Source of the DNA: Turnera subulata
Lineage: Eukaryota; Streptophyta; Magnoliopsida; Malpighiales; Passifloraceae
Reading direction: 5' to 3'
Length of the DNA stretch: 64,000 nt
NCBI GenBank assembly: GCA_028386065.3
Contig: JAKUCV010003064.1
Span: forward strand, 66,288 to 130,287
Program-made: the position numbers and the translations under genes
The notes under the pieces: model-generated
What the model saw: the letters and a program-made list of their open reading frames with translations, nothing else
Database searches by the model: none
What the model was told of the DNA's origin: nothing
In this document: positions 1 to 11,232 of the stretch, in pieces
Numbering within the stretch: the first letter of the stretch is position 1
Layout: each line of letters opens with the position of its first letter

Positions 1-551
1 TACGGTTGCTCCAAAGACGAGGCGGCGGTTGAGAGAGTTTGTGGAGAGGAAAAGAGAGTGACGACGGCGAAGAGAGAGAGAGAGATGGACGAGGTTGCGG
101 CGGTGTTCACAAGGAAAAGGAGGAGATTAGAGAGGTAGGCGCCGTCGGGTGTGGAGTAGCGAAGAAAGAAAAGAAAGAGAGAAAAGAAAAGAGAGAAGAA
201 AGGAAGAAAAGAAGAGAAGGTTAGGGTTGTCCGACCCGAGCTCAAAACGACGCCGTTTTGAGCTTGGGCACGGTCAACCCGCCCTAGGTCAACCTTCCTT
301 TGTTTTTTTTTTTTGTTTAAGCTCAAAACGATATAGTTTCACTAAAACTACTTAAAACCCTAACTTCCAACTCCGAAACCCGATTTAACTCCAACGAAGG
401 CTCGATTATGAAGAAATCCGACATACAACTTAATAATCAAAGGTAATTTATTACCCTAAGATCCAAAACTCCGAGAAACTCTCGGGGGTAAAATTGGAAT
501 TAATAATTCTGAAAATTCCATAATTAAATTATGAAAAATCGGGGCGTTATA
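1..551 (-). repeat. 3' LTR of Tekay-1, partial
   Basis: Position 1 aligns with position 8075 in the other LTR of this element, and the two copies match closely up to 551. The LTR end reads GTTATA where the other copies read GTTACA, so the terminal CA has decayed. A GA-rich tract (about 80-220) and the near-palindrome aaaacgacgccgtttt lie here. Reading frames seen in this stretch are LTR sequence and not genes. Confidence 0.93.
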
Positions 552-565
552 GTGCTACCCCACTT
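552..565 (-). other. Polypurine tract of Tekay-1
   Basis: On the minus strand a purine-rich run AAGTGGGGTAGCAC directly precedes the 3' LTR. It follows the tail GACGAAATTTTCTTAAGTGGGG region typical of Del/Tekay chromoviruses. In retrotransposons this tract primes plus-strand DNA synthesis. The Tekay-2 copy at 34600-34613 is slightly different. Confidence 0.75.
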
Positions 566-600
566 AAGAAAATTTCGTCCTCGAAATTACAAGATAAGAG

Positions 601-1754
601 TCAAAACAGATGTGGATAATGCTCCCTCATATGGGCCTCCACCTCCCAAGTAGCCTCATTCGGAGAATGACGGCTCCATCTAACTCGAACCATAGGGATA
701 GTACGACTCCTCAACTGTCGTACTTCCCGCGCTAAGATCTCAACCTGCTCCTCGACATAAGTCAAATCATCAGCAACCTCCAACTCCATAGGTGATACCA
801 TATGACTCGGATCAGACCGATAATGCCTCAACATCGAGACATGGAATACATCGTGTATGCAAGACAGCTCCTCCAGTAAAGCCAATCTGCAACCCAGAAG
901 ACCAATCCTCTCCACGATCTCATAAGGGCCGATACAACGAGGGCTTAAATTGCCCTTCCTCCCAAATCGAATAACACCTCTCTAGGGAGCAACATGAAGG
1001 AACACTCTATCACCTACACTGTACTCCATCTCGCGATGATGCTTATTAGCATAACTCCTGTCGGTCCTGAGCAACTCTCACGCACTACTGGACCACCTCG
1101 ATCTGATCCATAGTCTCCTGGACCAATCACCTGTCTCAAACCCACCTCATCCCAACAAATCGGACTACAACACTTCCGCCCATACAAAGCCTCATAGGGC
1201 GCCATACCGATACTGGAGTGATACCCGTTGTTGTAAGCAAACTCAACCAACGGTAACGTCTCATCCCAAGAACCACTGAAGTTGAGCACACAGGCTCTAA
1301 GCATATCCTCCAAAGTCTGAATAGTCGTCTCTAACTGTCCATCCATCTGCGGATGAAAGGCTGTACTGAAGTTTAGCTGAGTACCTAAAGCTGAGTGCAA
1401 ACTCTTCCAGAAGTGGGATGTGAACCTTAGATCCCTGTCCGAAACAATGGATAGAGGAACTCCATGTAATCTGACAACACCCGAGACATACAATCTTGCC
1501 AGCTTATCCATCGTATCCGTCTGCTGGATAGGTAGGAAGTGAGCTGACTTAGTCCACCCGTCGACAATGACCCAAATGGCATCGTGCTGACTCCGGGTTC
1601 TCGGTAACCCAATCACAAAATCCATAGTGATGTGCTCCCACTTCCACTGCGGAATAGACATAGATCTCATCTTGTCGGTAGGAGCCTGATGCCCGGCTTT
1701 CACCTGCTGACAAGTCATGCAACAAGCCACAAACTCCGCACCATCCTTCTTCAT
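601..1754 (-). pseudogene. Tekay-1 integrase core and chromodomain-like C-terminus
   Basis: The minus-strand frame 1014-1754 encodes the integrase core: a [12 protein letters not shown] zinc-binding tail, [13 protein letters not shown] with the first catalytic Asp, IVSDRD with the second, and a TAFHPQMDGQLE stretch with the Glu. After frameshifts, 601-915 encodes the C-terminus, ending [16 protein letters not shown] and HYPHLF and then a stop. This is the chromodomain-like tail that in chromoviruses binds modified histone H3 and steers insertion into heterochromatin. The tail is complete here, unlike in Tekay-2. Integrase frame breaks lie between about 915 and 1130, so no continuous protein can be made. 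Confidence 0.88.
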
Positions 1755-1836
1755 CCCAAGCCATCAATAGTGACTCTTCAGGTTCAGGTACATCTTTGTG
1801 CTACCCGGATGCATGGCATAAGGCGCATTGTGCGCT

Positions 1837-2800
1837 TCATCCATAATCTACCTTCTCAATGTCATCCGCGTCCGGAATATAAAAACGATCACCTGTCATT
1901 AAAGCTCCATCCTCCCGGATATAAAAACTAGAACTCTCTCCACCGAGAGCCTTATCCCGCAACTCTACTAGATGAGGGTCACCAAACTGTAACTCCATAA
2001 TCTTATCCCGCAAGGTCGGTCGGATGCTCAAACTGGCCAACAAGGCCCTGGTATTATCAACCTCCAACTGGGCATCCAAAGACCTCAACTCCAACAAAGA
2101 TAGAAAATCAAAGGAAACCAGCTCCTCATCTGCAGATGAAACTCTTTTTCGGCTCAAAGCATCTGCAACCACATTAGCTTTTCCCGGATGGTACTCAATA
2201 GTACAATCATAATCCTTCAAGAGATCGATCCAAAGCCTCTGCCTCATATTGAGCTCCTTCTGGGTCATGATGTACTTCAAGCTCTTGTGATCCGTGAAAA
2301 TCCAACACTTTTCCCCGAAATGATGGTGTCTCCAGATCTTCAAAGCAAAGGCCATAGCAGCTATGTCCAAATCATGGGTCGGATAATTCTTCTTATGAGT
2401 CCTTAACTGCCTAGAAGCATAAGCAATCACCCGATCCTCCTACATCAACAAACAACCCAAACCCAAACCGAAAGCATCACTAAACACCGTGTACTCCACA
2501 CCGGGTCTAGGAACTGTCAACACTGGTGCAGAAGTCAACCGACTCTTCAGCTCCTCAAAACTCTGCTGGCAACGATCATCCCACACGTAAGAGCAATCTT
2601 TCCTCAACAGCTTAGTCATAGGACCCGCTATCAAGGAAAAACCCTCAATGAACCTGCAATAGTAACCAGCAAGTCCAAGGAAACTCTACACCTCAGATGC
2701 ATTCTTCGGCGGTTCCCACTTCATAACTACCTTAACCTTGGCCGGGTCCACCTTAATACCTTCTCCCGACACTATATGCTCGAGAAAAGCCACCTCATCC
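1837..2800 (-). pseudogene. Tekay-1 RNase H and RT connection domain
   Basis: The frame 1837-2430 reads the Ty3 RNase H domain: [33 protein letters not shown] and then [11 protein letters not shown], the normal end of this domain. The frame 2440-2634 covers the start of RNase H (VFSDAFGLGLGCLLM) and the RT thumb region. RNase H removes the RNA strand during reverse transcription. The two pieces are separated by a stop at about 2437, and further stops lie at 2635-2835. Compared with Tekay-2, the segment is colinear over its whole length. Confidence 0.88.
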
Positions 2801-2835
2801 AACCAAAACTCGCATTTGCTGAGTTTGGCATAAAG

Positions 2836-3357
2836 CTACTTCTCCCGCAGCCTCTGCAACACCAACCTCAAATGCTCCTCATGCTTGGCCTTACTCCTCG
2901 AGTAAACCAAAATATCATCAATGAAAACAACCACAAACCGGTCTAGGAACTCATGGAACACCCCATGCATCACACACATAAACACTACAGGGGCATTTGT
3001 CAACCCGAAGGGAGCCACAATAAATTTATAGTGACCATACCGAGTGCGAAAAGCAGTCTTTGGTATGTCCTGTTCTGCAATCCTGACCTGATGATATCCG
3101 GATCGCAAGTCGATCTTTTAAAATACTGATGCACCCTGCAACTGATCAAACAAGTCATCAATCCAGGGCAACGGATACTTGTTTTTCACAGTCACCTTGT
3201 TCAACTGCCTGTAGTCAACACAAATCCGCATACTACCATCCTTCTTCTTAACAAACAAGACCGGGGCACCCCAGGGAGAAGTGCTCGATCTAATAAAACC
3301 CTTTTCTAGCAACTCCTCCAACTGCTCCTTCAACTCCTGAAGTTCAGTCGGAGCCAT
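2836..3357 (-). pseudogene. Tekay-1 reverse transcriptase
   Basis: The frame 3118-3357 encodes the RT fingers ([27 protein letters not shown]). The frame 2836-3108 encodes the palm, with [17 protein letters not shown] and the catalytic [11 protein letters not shown]. An in-frame TAA at about 3115-3117 sits where Tekay-2 has Ser, and a TAG at 2836 sits where Tekay-2 has Gln (CAG). The catalytic Asp pair is kept, so decay is recent enough for the domain to be read easily. Confidence 0.92.
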
Positions 3358-3411
3358 CCTCTAGGGTGGAATAGAGATAGGAGCAACTTCCGGTACCAAG
3401 TCCACTGTATA

Positions 3412-4107
3412 CTAAACCTCACGCTCCGGAGGTAAACCTGGTAACTCGTCGGGGAAAACATTTAGAAACTCCCTCACTATCGGAATATCCTCCAAACCCA
3501 ACACTGGTATCGTAGAGTCCACCACATGGGCAAGGAAAGTATCACATCCTTCCCGGATTATCTTGAAAGCCTGCATGGCTGATATACAACAAGTAGAAAG
3601 AGCTCTCCGCTCCCCAACAAATACCAATCTACGGCCTAAAAGAGAACACAAGGCCACTTCCTTGGCTCGGTAATCTACCACAGCTTTGGTGTCTCGACAA
3701 CCGATCCATGCCAAGAATCACATCAAACTCACTCAACTCCATAACACTAAGATCAGTAGGAAAGCACTCAACATCATACTCAATGGACACATTCCTACAT
3801 ACCCGATCCACACTAACTACACTACCCGTAGGTAACCGAAGTCTCAAGGGTCGACCTAGGTCATCATCATCACAATCATGTCTAGTCATGTATGCACGTG
3901 CAATAAAAAATGTGTAGAGCCCGGATTAACCAAAGCATGTGCACGATGACCAAAAACCACAAATATACCTGCAATGACCTCTGGAGCATCAGTAGCCTCC
4001 TCTCTGGTGATGGCATAGATTCGAGGTGTAGCCGCCAGCGTCGCTCCACCTCTACCCCCAGATCCATTACCACGACTACAACCCCTGTAACCATTGCCCC
4101 TGCCTGA
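3412..4107 (-). pseudogene. Tekay-1 aspartic protease, active site changed
   Basis: The protease region follows the zinc knuckle. Tekay-2 has the retropepsin motif DSGSTHSF at the matching place, but Tekay-1 reads N-P-G (codons at 919-927 of the 3000s, i.e. 3919-3927 on the plus strand), so the catalytic Asp is replaced by Asn. Downstream, VICRNVSIEYDVECFPTDLSVM-type sequence and FDVILGMDRLSRHQ (3629-3889) match the rest of the fold, with a frameshift near the end of that motif. The fragment 3412-3714 continues towards RT. The protease would process gag-pol in an active element. Confidence 0.85.
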
Positions 4108-4108
4108 G

Positions 4109-5310
4109 CCCGAAACTACAGAACTCTGAACCGTGTACTGAGATCCACCACCAGACTTCTCGGGAAAATTGGGCCTGTTGTGCCCGAACTTCCCACAACC
4201 CCAACACTTGAGAGGAGGGCGCTCTGAAACATCCTATCCACGGGACACATCCTGATGCGACTGGCCACCAGAAGGTCTACCTGATCCGCCTCGGTAGCCA
4301 TCTCTCCAGTTCTTCTTAGACCCACGGAAAGAAGAACCACCCGAGTAGCCACTACTAGAAGCTGTATACTGCCTCTTCGGCTGACTACCACTGTCCAGAA
4401 AAGAAGAATCCTGCTTCTTCTGCCCAGCTTCTCGAGCCTGCTGTGCTGCCAAAAGGATCCTCTCCGTGTCAACTGCAGCCTCACAAACTACATCCCAGGT
4501 CTTATGCCTCCCACAAGCCACAGCCGCCCCCAAGGTGTGGCGTAGGGCATTCACAAACCGTCTGCACTTGGTCTCCTCATCTGGGACAAACTCTCTGGCA
4601 TAGGAGAGAAGAATGTTGTACTGAATCCGAAATGCAGTGGCTGACTCATCATGCCCCTGCCTGATATCGAGGAACTGCCTCTTCAACTCCTCCCGGTAAC
4701 TGATAGAAAGGAACTCCTTATAGAACCTCTCCTTGAAGTCTTCCCACGGCATCACCACTGGTTTAGGCATATTTTGCCATCACATCCTGCCACCATGTCA
4801 TAGCATAACCAGTGAATATGTGGGCCATATACTTTGCCTGAGACGCTGGCTGACATGTGAACTTTTCCATCACATTCTCCACTTGTCTGAACCAAATATC
4901 TACCAGCTTCTCCACCTTGTCCTCGCCCGAGAACTCTCCAATCCCTGACTTGCTGATGTGCATGTAGCTACTCTCCAGACTACCCACCATGGGATCTGCA
5001 ATAGGTACTACCTGAACCGGCTGTGCCCTCTACTGATGCTGGTGAAACTGCTGCCGCTGGAGAAAAGCCTAATATTGCTGTAGCATCGTCGGGTCCATAC
5101 CAGGAGGTACTGCATTCTGTCGCCCAGTTCCCGCAGCACCAACCACTACTGCATTCACGTTCCCCTGTCCAACAGGAATCTGTCCTCCTACAGCATCATC
5201 CTCCCCGCATTATCATTCCCCTATCCAGCAGGATTCTGCATCACCGACACGTTGTCAGAAACATGACTAGGGGCGTGCCCCTCTGGATTTTGCTAATCCT
5301 GGTGTTCCAA
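4109..5310 (-). pseudogene. Tekay-1 gag
   Basis: The gag capsid/nucleocapsid region. The frame 4763-4990 (GIGEFSGEDKVEKLVDIWF) and the frame 4234-4770 (MPWEDFKERFYKEF, RRFVNALRHTLG) form the retrotransposon gag core. A Gly/Ser-rich linker follows, then a CCHC zinc knuckle at about 4160-4208 that reads CWGCGKFGHNRPNF: the fourth Cys is Phe. The start codon used in Tekay-2 is TTG here (5308-5310). In-frame TAGs at 4232-4235, about 5033 and about 5070 lie where Tekay-2 has CAG. The element cannot make gag. Confidence 0.88.
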
Positions 5311-5433
5311 GTCGACGCCTATATGAATGCAACTTGTCAAAAATAGTTTACAAAAACGACACAAAACTGGAACAGGCTTATGCACAACAATCACAACAGA
5401 CACTTGTTTGAAAACCTAAAAGACCTAAAGCCA

Positions 5434-5445
5434 GCTCTGCTACCA
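5434..5445 (-). other. Primer binding site of Tekay-1
   Basis: Minus strand TGGTAGCAGAGC, three bases inside the 5' LTR. It matches the complement of the 3' end of plant initiator tRNA-Met (TGGTATCAGAGC) in 11 of 12 positions. The single T-to-G difference recurs in the other LTR families of this window. Confidence 0.82.
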
Positions 5446-6125
5446 AGCTGAAACGACCGCATCCCATAAACGATAATACAAAACATAAACAATTATAAAA
5501 CGACCAAAATGCCGTTAAGTCCAGGGACGCCAAACTCTATGTCAAAATATCAACTCAATATCTCAGAGTAACCAAAAATAAACATCGGGATACAAAGAGT
5601 AAAATATAAATCAGGCTTAACTAGCCAAAGTAACACCGGTTAAACCAACCGGAGTAACAGTTGATCAAAATCCAAGAAAACAAAAACAGTATCCCGACAA
5701 AAATACGTAGCAAAAAAGTAATAATAATAAAGTCAATGACAAGTGTAGAATATATAAAGTGTCAGCTCTATGGATCCACCAGGAAAGAAACACGGCTACC
5801 TACTGAAAAGAAAGAGTCTGATACCCGATGTAAGAGCGACCGTCAACAAGCTACTAATGATCTGTAAAACCACGGTGACGATTTATATGAGTCGCCTACT
5901 CAAAGTACAATATAAGACAAATATACAGGCACACAAAACTAGGCTCGTAGGATGAGTAAGCCCACGAGCACAAGTATACACAAACGATCAACACGTGTCA
6001 AATACCACACATACAAGTGTTAGGTAAATTATCTGGTTATTACATTCTTATCATTATTAACGGCACTCTACTGTGTGCGTCGGGCGCGGTAGCGACTGGA
6101 CAGCTCTCCAGGGCATATGCCCAAA

Positions 6126-6240
6126 TATAATCATATATATATATGTATATATATATACATATATATATATATATACATATATATATGTATATATATATAT
6201 TACATACATATATATATGTATTATATAATATAATATAAAT
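6126..6240. repeat. AT/ATGT microsatellite in the Tekay-1 LTR
   Basis: About 115 bp of alternating (AT)n with interspersed ATGT and ATAC. The Tekay-2 LTRs have only a short (AT)n at the same place (about 32198 and 40180), so the array expanded in this copy. Confidence 0.9.
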
Positions 6241-6286
6241 ATCAACACACTGGAATGGGTAAGTTTCGACAAAGAAAAACCACTAA

Positions 6287-6600
6287 CAAACAAGTGGCCG
6301 ACAGCTCTAGGAGGGGGGCTCTCCTCAAAGGAATTATAATACAAAATCTTGGGGCACACCCGTCAGTCCCCAAGTCGCCAGCTCTGTGAGGGGTGCTCTC
6401 ACATAAAGAAATGGATAATATCATATAACCAAGGGGTACACCCGACAAATCCCCAAGGCGCCAGCTCTGTGAGGGGTACTCTCACTAATATACTAACCGA
6501 GGGCGTACCCATCAATTCCCTCGTCGCCGTCTCTGTGAATACAATTCAGTATAATAACAGGACCCGAGGGGTACCCTCTCTCCCTCTCGGTGCTACCGGT
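6287..6600. repeat. Tandem hairpin repeats in the Tekay-1 LTR
   Basis: Four consecutive units of about 80-90 bp share CGCCAGCTCTGTGAGGGGT followed by CTCTCAC. The short arms GTGAG and CTCAC can pair around a small loop. The same array is present in both Tekay-2 LTRs (about 32270-32580 and 40255-40560), so it belongs to the family. The spacers each carry a G- or C-rich turn such as GGGGCACACCCGTC and GGGGTACACCCGAC. Confidence 0.75.
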
Positions 6601-8653
6601 CAGTAGAACTTATATTATTCTGAATCATATGTTATCAGTTATGCCTTAAGTAGGAGGTGTTTCTCATTATGTGTATACAGGTGGTGTGCCACCAAAAATA
6701 GTCTCTAAACCGAGCTTAAGGCTCACACAAATACAGGATATTGGCAAAACAGCACTGATATCATACAGATGGCATATCAGCTCATAAGGAATCATCATAT
6801 CATCGTAGCATATAAGCACAGGCATAATACAGTCAACAACATGCAATACACTTAGCAAGTAGCACTATCTAACCATACTAGCAAGTATTCGCATACAAGC
6901 ATATAAGTCTTATAGAGTCATCTCAGTTACGATGGCGCTCTGTCTGTCCACCACTAGTACCAGCCGCTCCTGAATTATGTCTCGTGCCTATACACATAGA
7001 CACCATATCTCACAAAGATATTCAACAATAAATAAATTATGCATGTTTGTGCAATGCAACCGTGAGTTAAATCCAGCCCGACTATTCTACTTCCACTCAC
7101 CAAAACTATAGCTCCAAGTCACGGGCCTATGGTTCACAGGGTCAAAGCCCACTAAGTCCAAAATCTTCATCCCGCGCTTAAAGCCCAACCAGCAATCTAT
7201 TACTTAACTCACAACAATCTCTTGCCTAAAGCCCATGCCATTAAGCCCACTATAAATCTTAGTTGTCCTTGGGATTTGAGTCCACTTATTTCAAGTCCAT
7301 ATGTTATAGTGGTCATAACATTTTATTATTGGGCCAAGGCCCAATTTAGTCTAACTCCCGTTTAAGAATTTTACCCCGAGCCCGAGTTACCGTCCTAGTG
7401 GTTCTGCCCGCGTCGGACAAACCGGCCTCGTACCACTTACCCCCCCCTCTCGGTCTTTACTATGTGTATTTAAAGATACATAACGCAATCCAAGAATAAT
7501 AGAAGTACATGCCATGTATGGGTTTAAATCATACAATATCGAGGCGCTACTGAAATGCCGAGAAGATTCCGCCCCACCGAAAAATAACTCCAACTCGCCG
7601 AAACAGTAACCTCTCGCCGGATTCCGGTCAAACCTCGCCGGAGCAGTGCCCAAGTTTGCCGGAGAACACACACAAGGAGCCCGGACGCTTCTGCCTAGAA
7701 ACACCACTTCCCGAGCACCACCAAACCCGACTTCGAACTTCCACGCACAACGGAACCCGAACACGACCAGAAACCACCGTCGATGACCCACTGCCCGGTG
7801 ACAACCTGCAACCTGAGCCTCACCAGCTAGATCCACTCCCGGAACCCACTACACAGCCGAGCGAACAACCCCACAGTCGCCATCAAACGAACGAAATCAA
7901 CCCGATTAAATTCAATAGACCGAAAAGCAAGAACCAGAGAAGAGAAGAGGGACGATGGGTTACCTGCCGGACGTCGATTTCCCCGTGTCCGATCCAACAC
8001 TGAAGCCCCTCACCTCGAGCTCTCCGCTGATGGCGGCGGCGCGACGAGAAACACAAGGGAAGAGCAGCGGGGGTACGGTTGCTCCAAAGACGAGGCGGCG
8101 GTTGAGCAAGTTTTTGGAGAGGAAAAGAGAGTGACGACGGCGAGGAGAGAGAGAGAGAGAGATGGACGAGGCTGCAACGGTGTTCGCAAGGAAAAGGAGG
8201 AGATTAGAGAGGTAGGCGCCGTCAGGTGTGGAGTAGAGAAGAAAGAAAAGAAAGAGAGAAAAGAAAAGAGAGAAGAAAGGAAGAAAAGAAGAGAAGGTTA
8301 GGGTTGTCCGGCCCGAGGGCGCGGTCAACCCGCCCTACGTCAACCTTCCTTTCTGTCTTTTTTTTTTGTTTAAGCTCAAAACGACGTAGTTTCATTAAAA
8401 CTACTTAAAAGCCTAACTTCCAACTCCGAAACCCGATTTAACTCCAACGAAGGCTCGATTATGAAGAAATCCGACGTACAACTTAATAATCCAAGATAAT
8501 TTACTACCCTAAGATCCAAAACTCCGAGAAACTCTCGAGGGTAAAATTAGAATTAAAAATTTCGAAAATTCCATAATTAAATTATGAAAAAACGGTGCGT
8601 TACAAAAATTCCCTTTAAATTTTCAAAAACATTTTTTAGGAGCCTTAGATTTT

Positions 8654-9302
8654 TTTTTTTAGAAAAGGAGCATTCTTCATTCATATAAACAGATCTAAAG
8701 ATCTGAAATTACATAGCTGAAGATCTAATATAGCAAAAGCATAAGAAAAATCCAACAAAAAAATTCTTCTTAATCTACTACATAAAAATACACAACGTAA
8801 TTTTTCTCCTTCAATCGAGGATTTACAAAGGCACACCACTCGCGACTCTACTCTCGCGAGCATCAGATCCAGATCCAGTAGGGTCCTTGCAGCAACCACC
8901 ATGCCAGCAGGTAAATTTGAGACACACCTATGGGGGAAAATATCCCTTTGTTAGTAAATTTCTGTAGCAGATATAGAATCGTTCTTCAAATTGAATCTCC
9001 TATCATGAACTTTGGCTCCCATAGAAATATTTAAAACACCAAAAAAGGTGAGAAAACTCCAGAAGGAGAGAAAACAACTCACAAAAAGTGAGACAACCCA
9101 CAAAAAGTGGGAGTAAACCAACAAAACTAAAAACAAAAACAAAAACAAACTAGTTGAAAGAAATTTTGGTGGGGGCTCACCGCCGGAAGAAAGTCGGCGG
9201 CAGCCCCAAATTGTAGATCTAGGGTTTTTCTCTAAGAGAAGGAGAGAAAAGAGAAAACCCTAATTATGTGGTGTTATTTTAACGGTGATTATTATGATAA
9301 GT
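8654..9302 (-). mobile_element. Short non-autonomous retroposon with 13 bp TSD
   Basis: A 649 bp minus-strand insertion. A poly(T) run at its left edge (8654-8660) is the poly(A) tail. It is flanked by a perfect 13 bp duplication AGCCTTAGATTTT at 8641-8653 and 9303-9315. The 5' part reads TTAGGGTTTTCTCTTTTCTC, then a GC-rich stretch and several CACTTTTTGTGGG/CACTTTTTGTGAG repeats. No RT or endonuclease is present. It resembles a plant LINE 5' UTR joined to a 3' tail, so an internally deleted LINE or a SINE-like parasite is likely. The family is not one I can name. Confidence 0.85.
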
Positions 9303-9339
9303 AGCCTTAGATTTTAGTTTCCTTTTATCATTAGCCGCC

Positions 9340-9960
9340 TTCCATTTTTTGGGATAAAATTTTAATACCTCTCAATTTAATAATATTGCAACAATTTTAG
9401 TACCTTTTTAACCCTTTTTTAAAATTTCTCTAAATTTCTAATTCATTTTTTAGTAGCCTTACATTTTAGTAGCCTTTTATTATTAGTAGCCTTACATTTT
9501 TTGTTTAAAATTTTAACGTCTCTCAATTTAATAATATTGCAATAATTTTAGTGCCAAGAAATTTATTTTCCAACACAATCACACTATATTCTTTAAAAAA
9601 ATTTCCCATTCGTGAATTCAAAATATATTAAAACTAGAATATGTAACTTCTAGAGCACCTTACTATTCTCCTCATATATGTCCAGAAAAAAAAAGGGACC
9701 ACAAACTACATAATAATTTTTTTTGGCTAAAAATCTTTAACCCTTTTTAATATCCTAAAAAATTCTAATATATTTTTTATTAGCCTTACATTTTAGCAGC
9801 CTTTTATTATTAGTAGCATTACATTGTTTTGGTTTAAATTTTAATACTTGTCAATTTAATAATATTGCAACAATTTTTGAGGCTACAAATTAATTTTCCC
9901 AGCAAAATCACACTAAATTCTACAAAATTTTTTCCCATCCATGTATTTTTAATTGTTACT
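9340..9960. repeat. AT-rich direct repeats within the Helitron remnant
   Basis: The block TCAATTTAATAATATTGCAA with nearby TAGTAGCCTTACATTTT sequence appears three times, at about 9376, 9520 and 9850. The last two copies are about 330 bp apart and align over roughly 250 bp. There is no coding content. Confidence 0.7.
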
Positions 9961-10019
9961 GTTTGAATTTTTAATTTTAAATATGCAACTTCTTGAGCAC
10001 TTTACTATTTCTCTTATAT

Positions 10020-10829
10020 ATGTCCAAGAAAAAAAACCACAAACCACAAACGGGAGGCTACGTTGGCAGCTGGATAAACATTCCAGAGGATATGCGATTA
10101 CAACCAAGAGAAAATACATTCCAAGCAATATTTAGCTCCACATATCCAGAATTTTCAACCCGACAAAAGGACCCAAAATATTTGCATGAAAGAGCAATCT
10201 TGGTGCTGACAACGGAGGTAGTAACAGAATTGAATGAATATTTCATAAACAAAATGGAAGGAGAGGAAATGTGCTACCTAAGTAGTGATTGCATTTGCGC
10301 ACAATCAACAACCATACTAGAACATGACATGTTATATCCGGTGAAATTCTTAAACAAGATCAAGATGTCGGGATTGCCGAACCATGAATTTTAACTTAAA
10401 ATCGGGGTTCCAATCATGCTCCTACGAAACATCAACCCAATGGTTGGCCTTTGTAACGGAACGCGACTAATTGTAACACAATTAGGCAAATGGTTCATTG
10501 AAGCTGAGAAATCGGGAGAAGGAAAAGCAGCAGAAAAAGTTTATCTATCACGAATGGTGATGTCAACAGACACCAAGTGGCCATTCAAACTAAGGAGGAG
10601 ACAATTTCCAATAGCAATATGCTACGCAACGACAATAAACAAAAGCCAAGGACAATCACTTACAAATGTGGGCCTATACTTGCCAAAACAAGTCTTCACT
10701 CATGGCCAACTTTATGTGGCTCTATCACGGGTCACAAGCAGAACAAGGCTGCGGATTTTAGTAGATGACAATGAATGCCCGGACCAAAATGTAATGAAAA
10801 ATATTATTATCCATGAAATATTTGATTAA
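10020..10829 (+). pseudogene. Helitron helicase (Pif1-like) C-terminal fragment
   Basis: One frame runs 10020-10829 with a single in-frame TAA at 10392-10394. Before the stop it reads YPEFSTRQKDPKYLHERAIL and YLSSDCICAQS, the insert region of Helitron Pif1-type helicases. After it come PIMLLRNINPMVGLCNGTRL, the motif V-like INKSQGQSLTNVGLYLP and the motif VI-like LYVALSRVTSRTRLRILV. In intact Helitrons this 5'-to-3' helicase follows the HUH Rep nuclease. Neither the Rep domain nor Walker A/B is present here, so it is a 3' fragment. It lies just upstream of the captured F-box-like exon on the same strand. Confidence 0.88.
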
Positions 10830-11232
10830 TTTAATACAAAAAAGCCACTACATGACTCAAATACCTCCCCTTATCTCCTATACTTCTATATTTTCCAAAT
10901 TTTCTTAATCAACGAATAAGTTTCGCCTCATTTTAGATATTTTACTTTCACACTTATTTTGTAGCCTTTCATTCGAAAATTAACTACTGCTTTGAGAAAG
11001 TTGTTATACCATACAGTGAGGGGCTTAACTTACTCGGCCATTTATGTGAGGGGACAATGAAAGACAACGAAATCAAACTGACAACTAAAACAATATCAAA
11101 TAGATTACACTATAATTACTAAATGATTTGAAATATTAATGCAAAATATTTTATTTAAAAAAATGAGGCCAAAAAGAACTATATAAATAAGAAGAAAGAA
11201 AAACAAACATACCACATCAAGCATCACACAAC
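10830..11232 (+). other. Non-coding stretch upstream of the captured exon
   Basis: No ORF of note. It contains a TATA-like element near its end. It probably carries the promoter and 5' leader acquired together with the F-box-like fragment, which would account for its different composition from the helicase segment. Confidence 0.4.
11180..11190 (+). promoter_or_regulatory. TATA box candidate of the captured gene
   Basis: TATATAAATAA, followed by a purine-rich leader. With the hAT element and one TSD copy removed, it lies about 60 bp upstream of the ATG now found at 12864. That is a normal TATA-to-start distance for a plant gene with a short leader. Confidence 0.45.

Larger units (their letters stand above)
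1..8604 (-). mobile_element. Ty3/gypsy chromovirus Tekay-1, Tekay/Del-like, 3' end cut by window start
   Basis: A defective LTR retrotransposon read on the minus strand. Its order from right to left is 5' LTR (5449-8604), primer binding site, gag, protease, reverse transcriptase, RNase H, integrase, chromodomain, polypurine tract and partial 3' LTR (1-551). A C-terminal chromodomain-like tail and LTRs of about 3.1 kb point to the Tekay/Del chromoviruses; this lineage call is inferred. Reading frames are broken by many stops and frameshifts, the gag start codon is lost and the protease active site is changed, so it is not autonomous. The right LTR end is followed by aaaat; the matching duplication lies outside the window. 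Tekay-2 (31520-42587) is the same family. Confidence 0.93.
5449..8604 (-). repeat. 5' LTR of Tekay-1
   Basis: A 3156 bp LTR bounded by TGAAACGACCGC at the left and GGTGCGTTACA at the right (plus-strand view). It aligns throughout with the two LTRs of Tekay-2. It contains an AT dinucleotide array, a tandem hairpin block, the conserved core CTACTGTGTGCGTCG at 6068-6082, a CG-rich stretch at about 7540-8050 and the GA-rich tract 8115-8300. No gene is supported inside it; the long open frames at 7387-8328 are in LTR sequence. Confidence 0.93.

Noticed and set aside
80..220. GA-rich tracts as genes (also 8115-8300, 42050-42250, 46800-46825)
   Set aside because: Simple-sequence tracts in LTRs; the Lys/Glu/Arg-rich translations are artefacts.
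7387..8328. Protein-coding genes in GC-rich LTR parts (also 33526-34085, 41627-42210, 60606-60944, 61166-61676)
   Set aside because: The open frames occur on both strands at once, are not conserved in frame between LTR copies and match no family I know.
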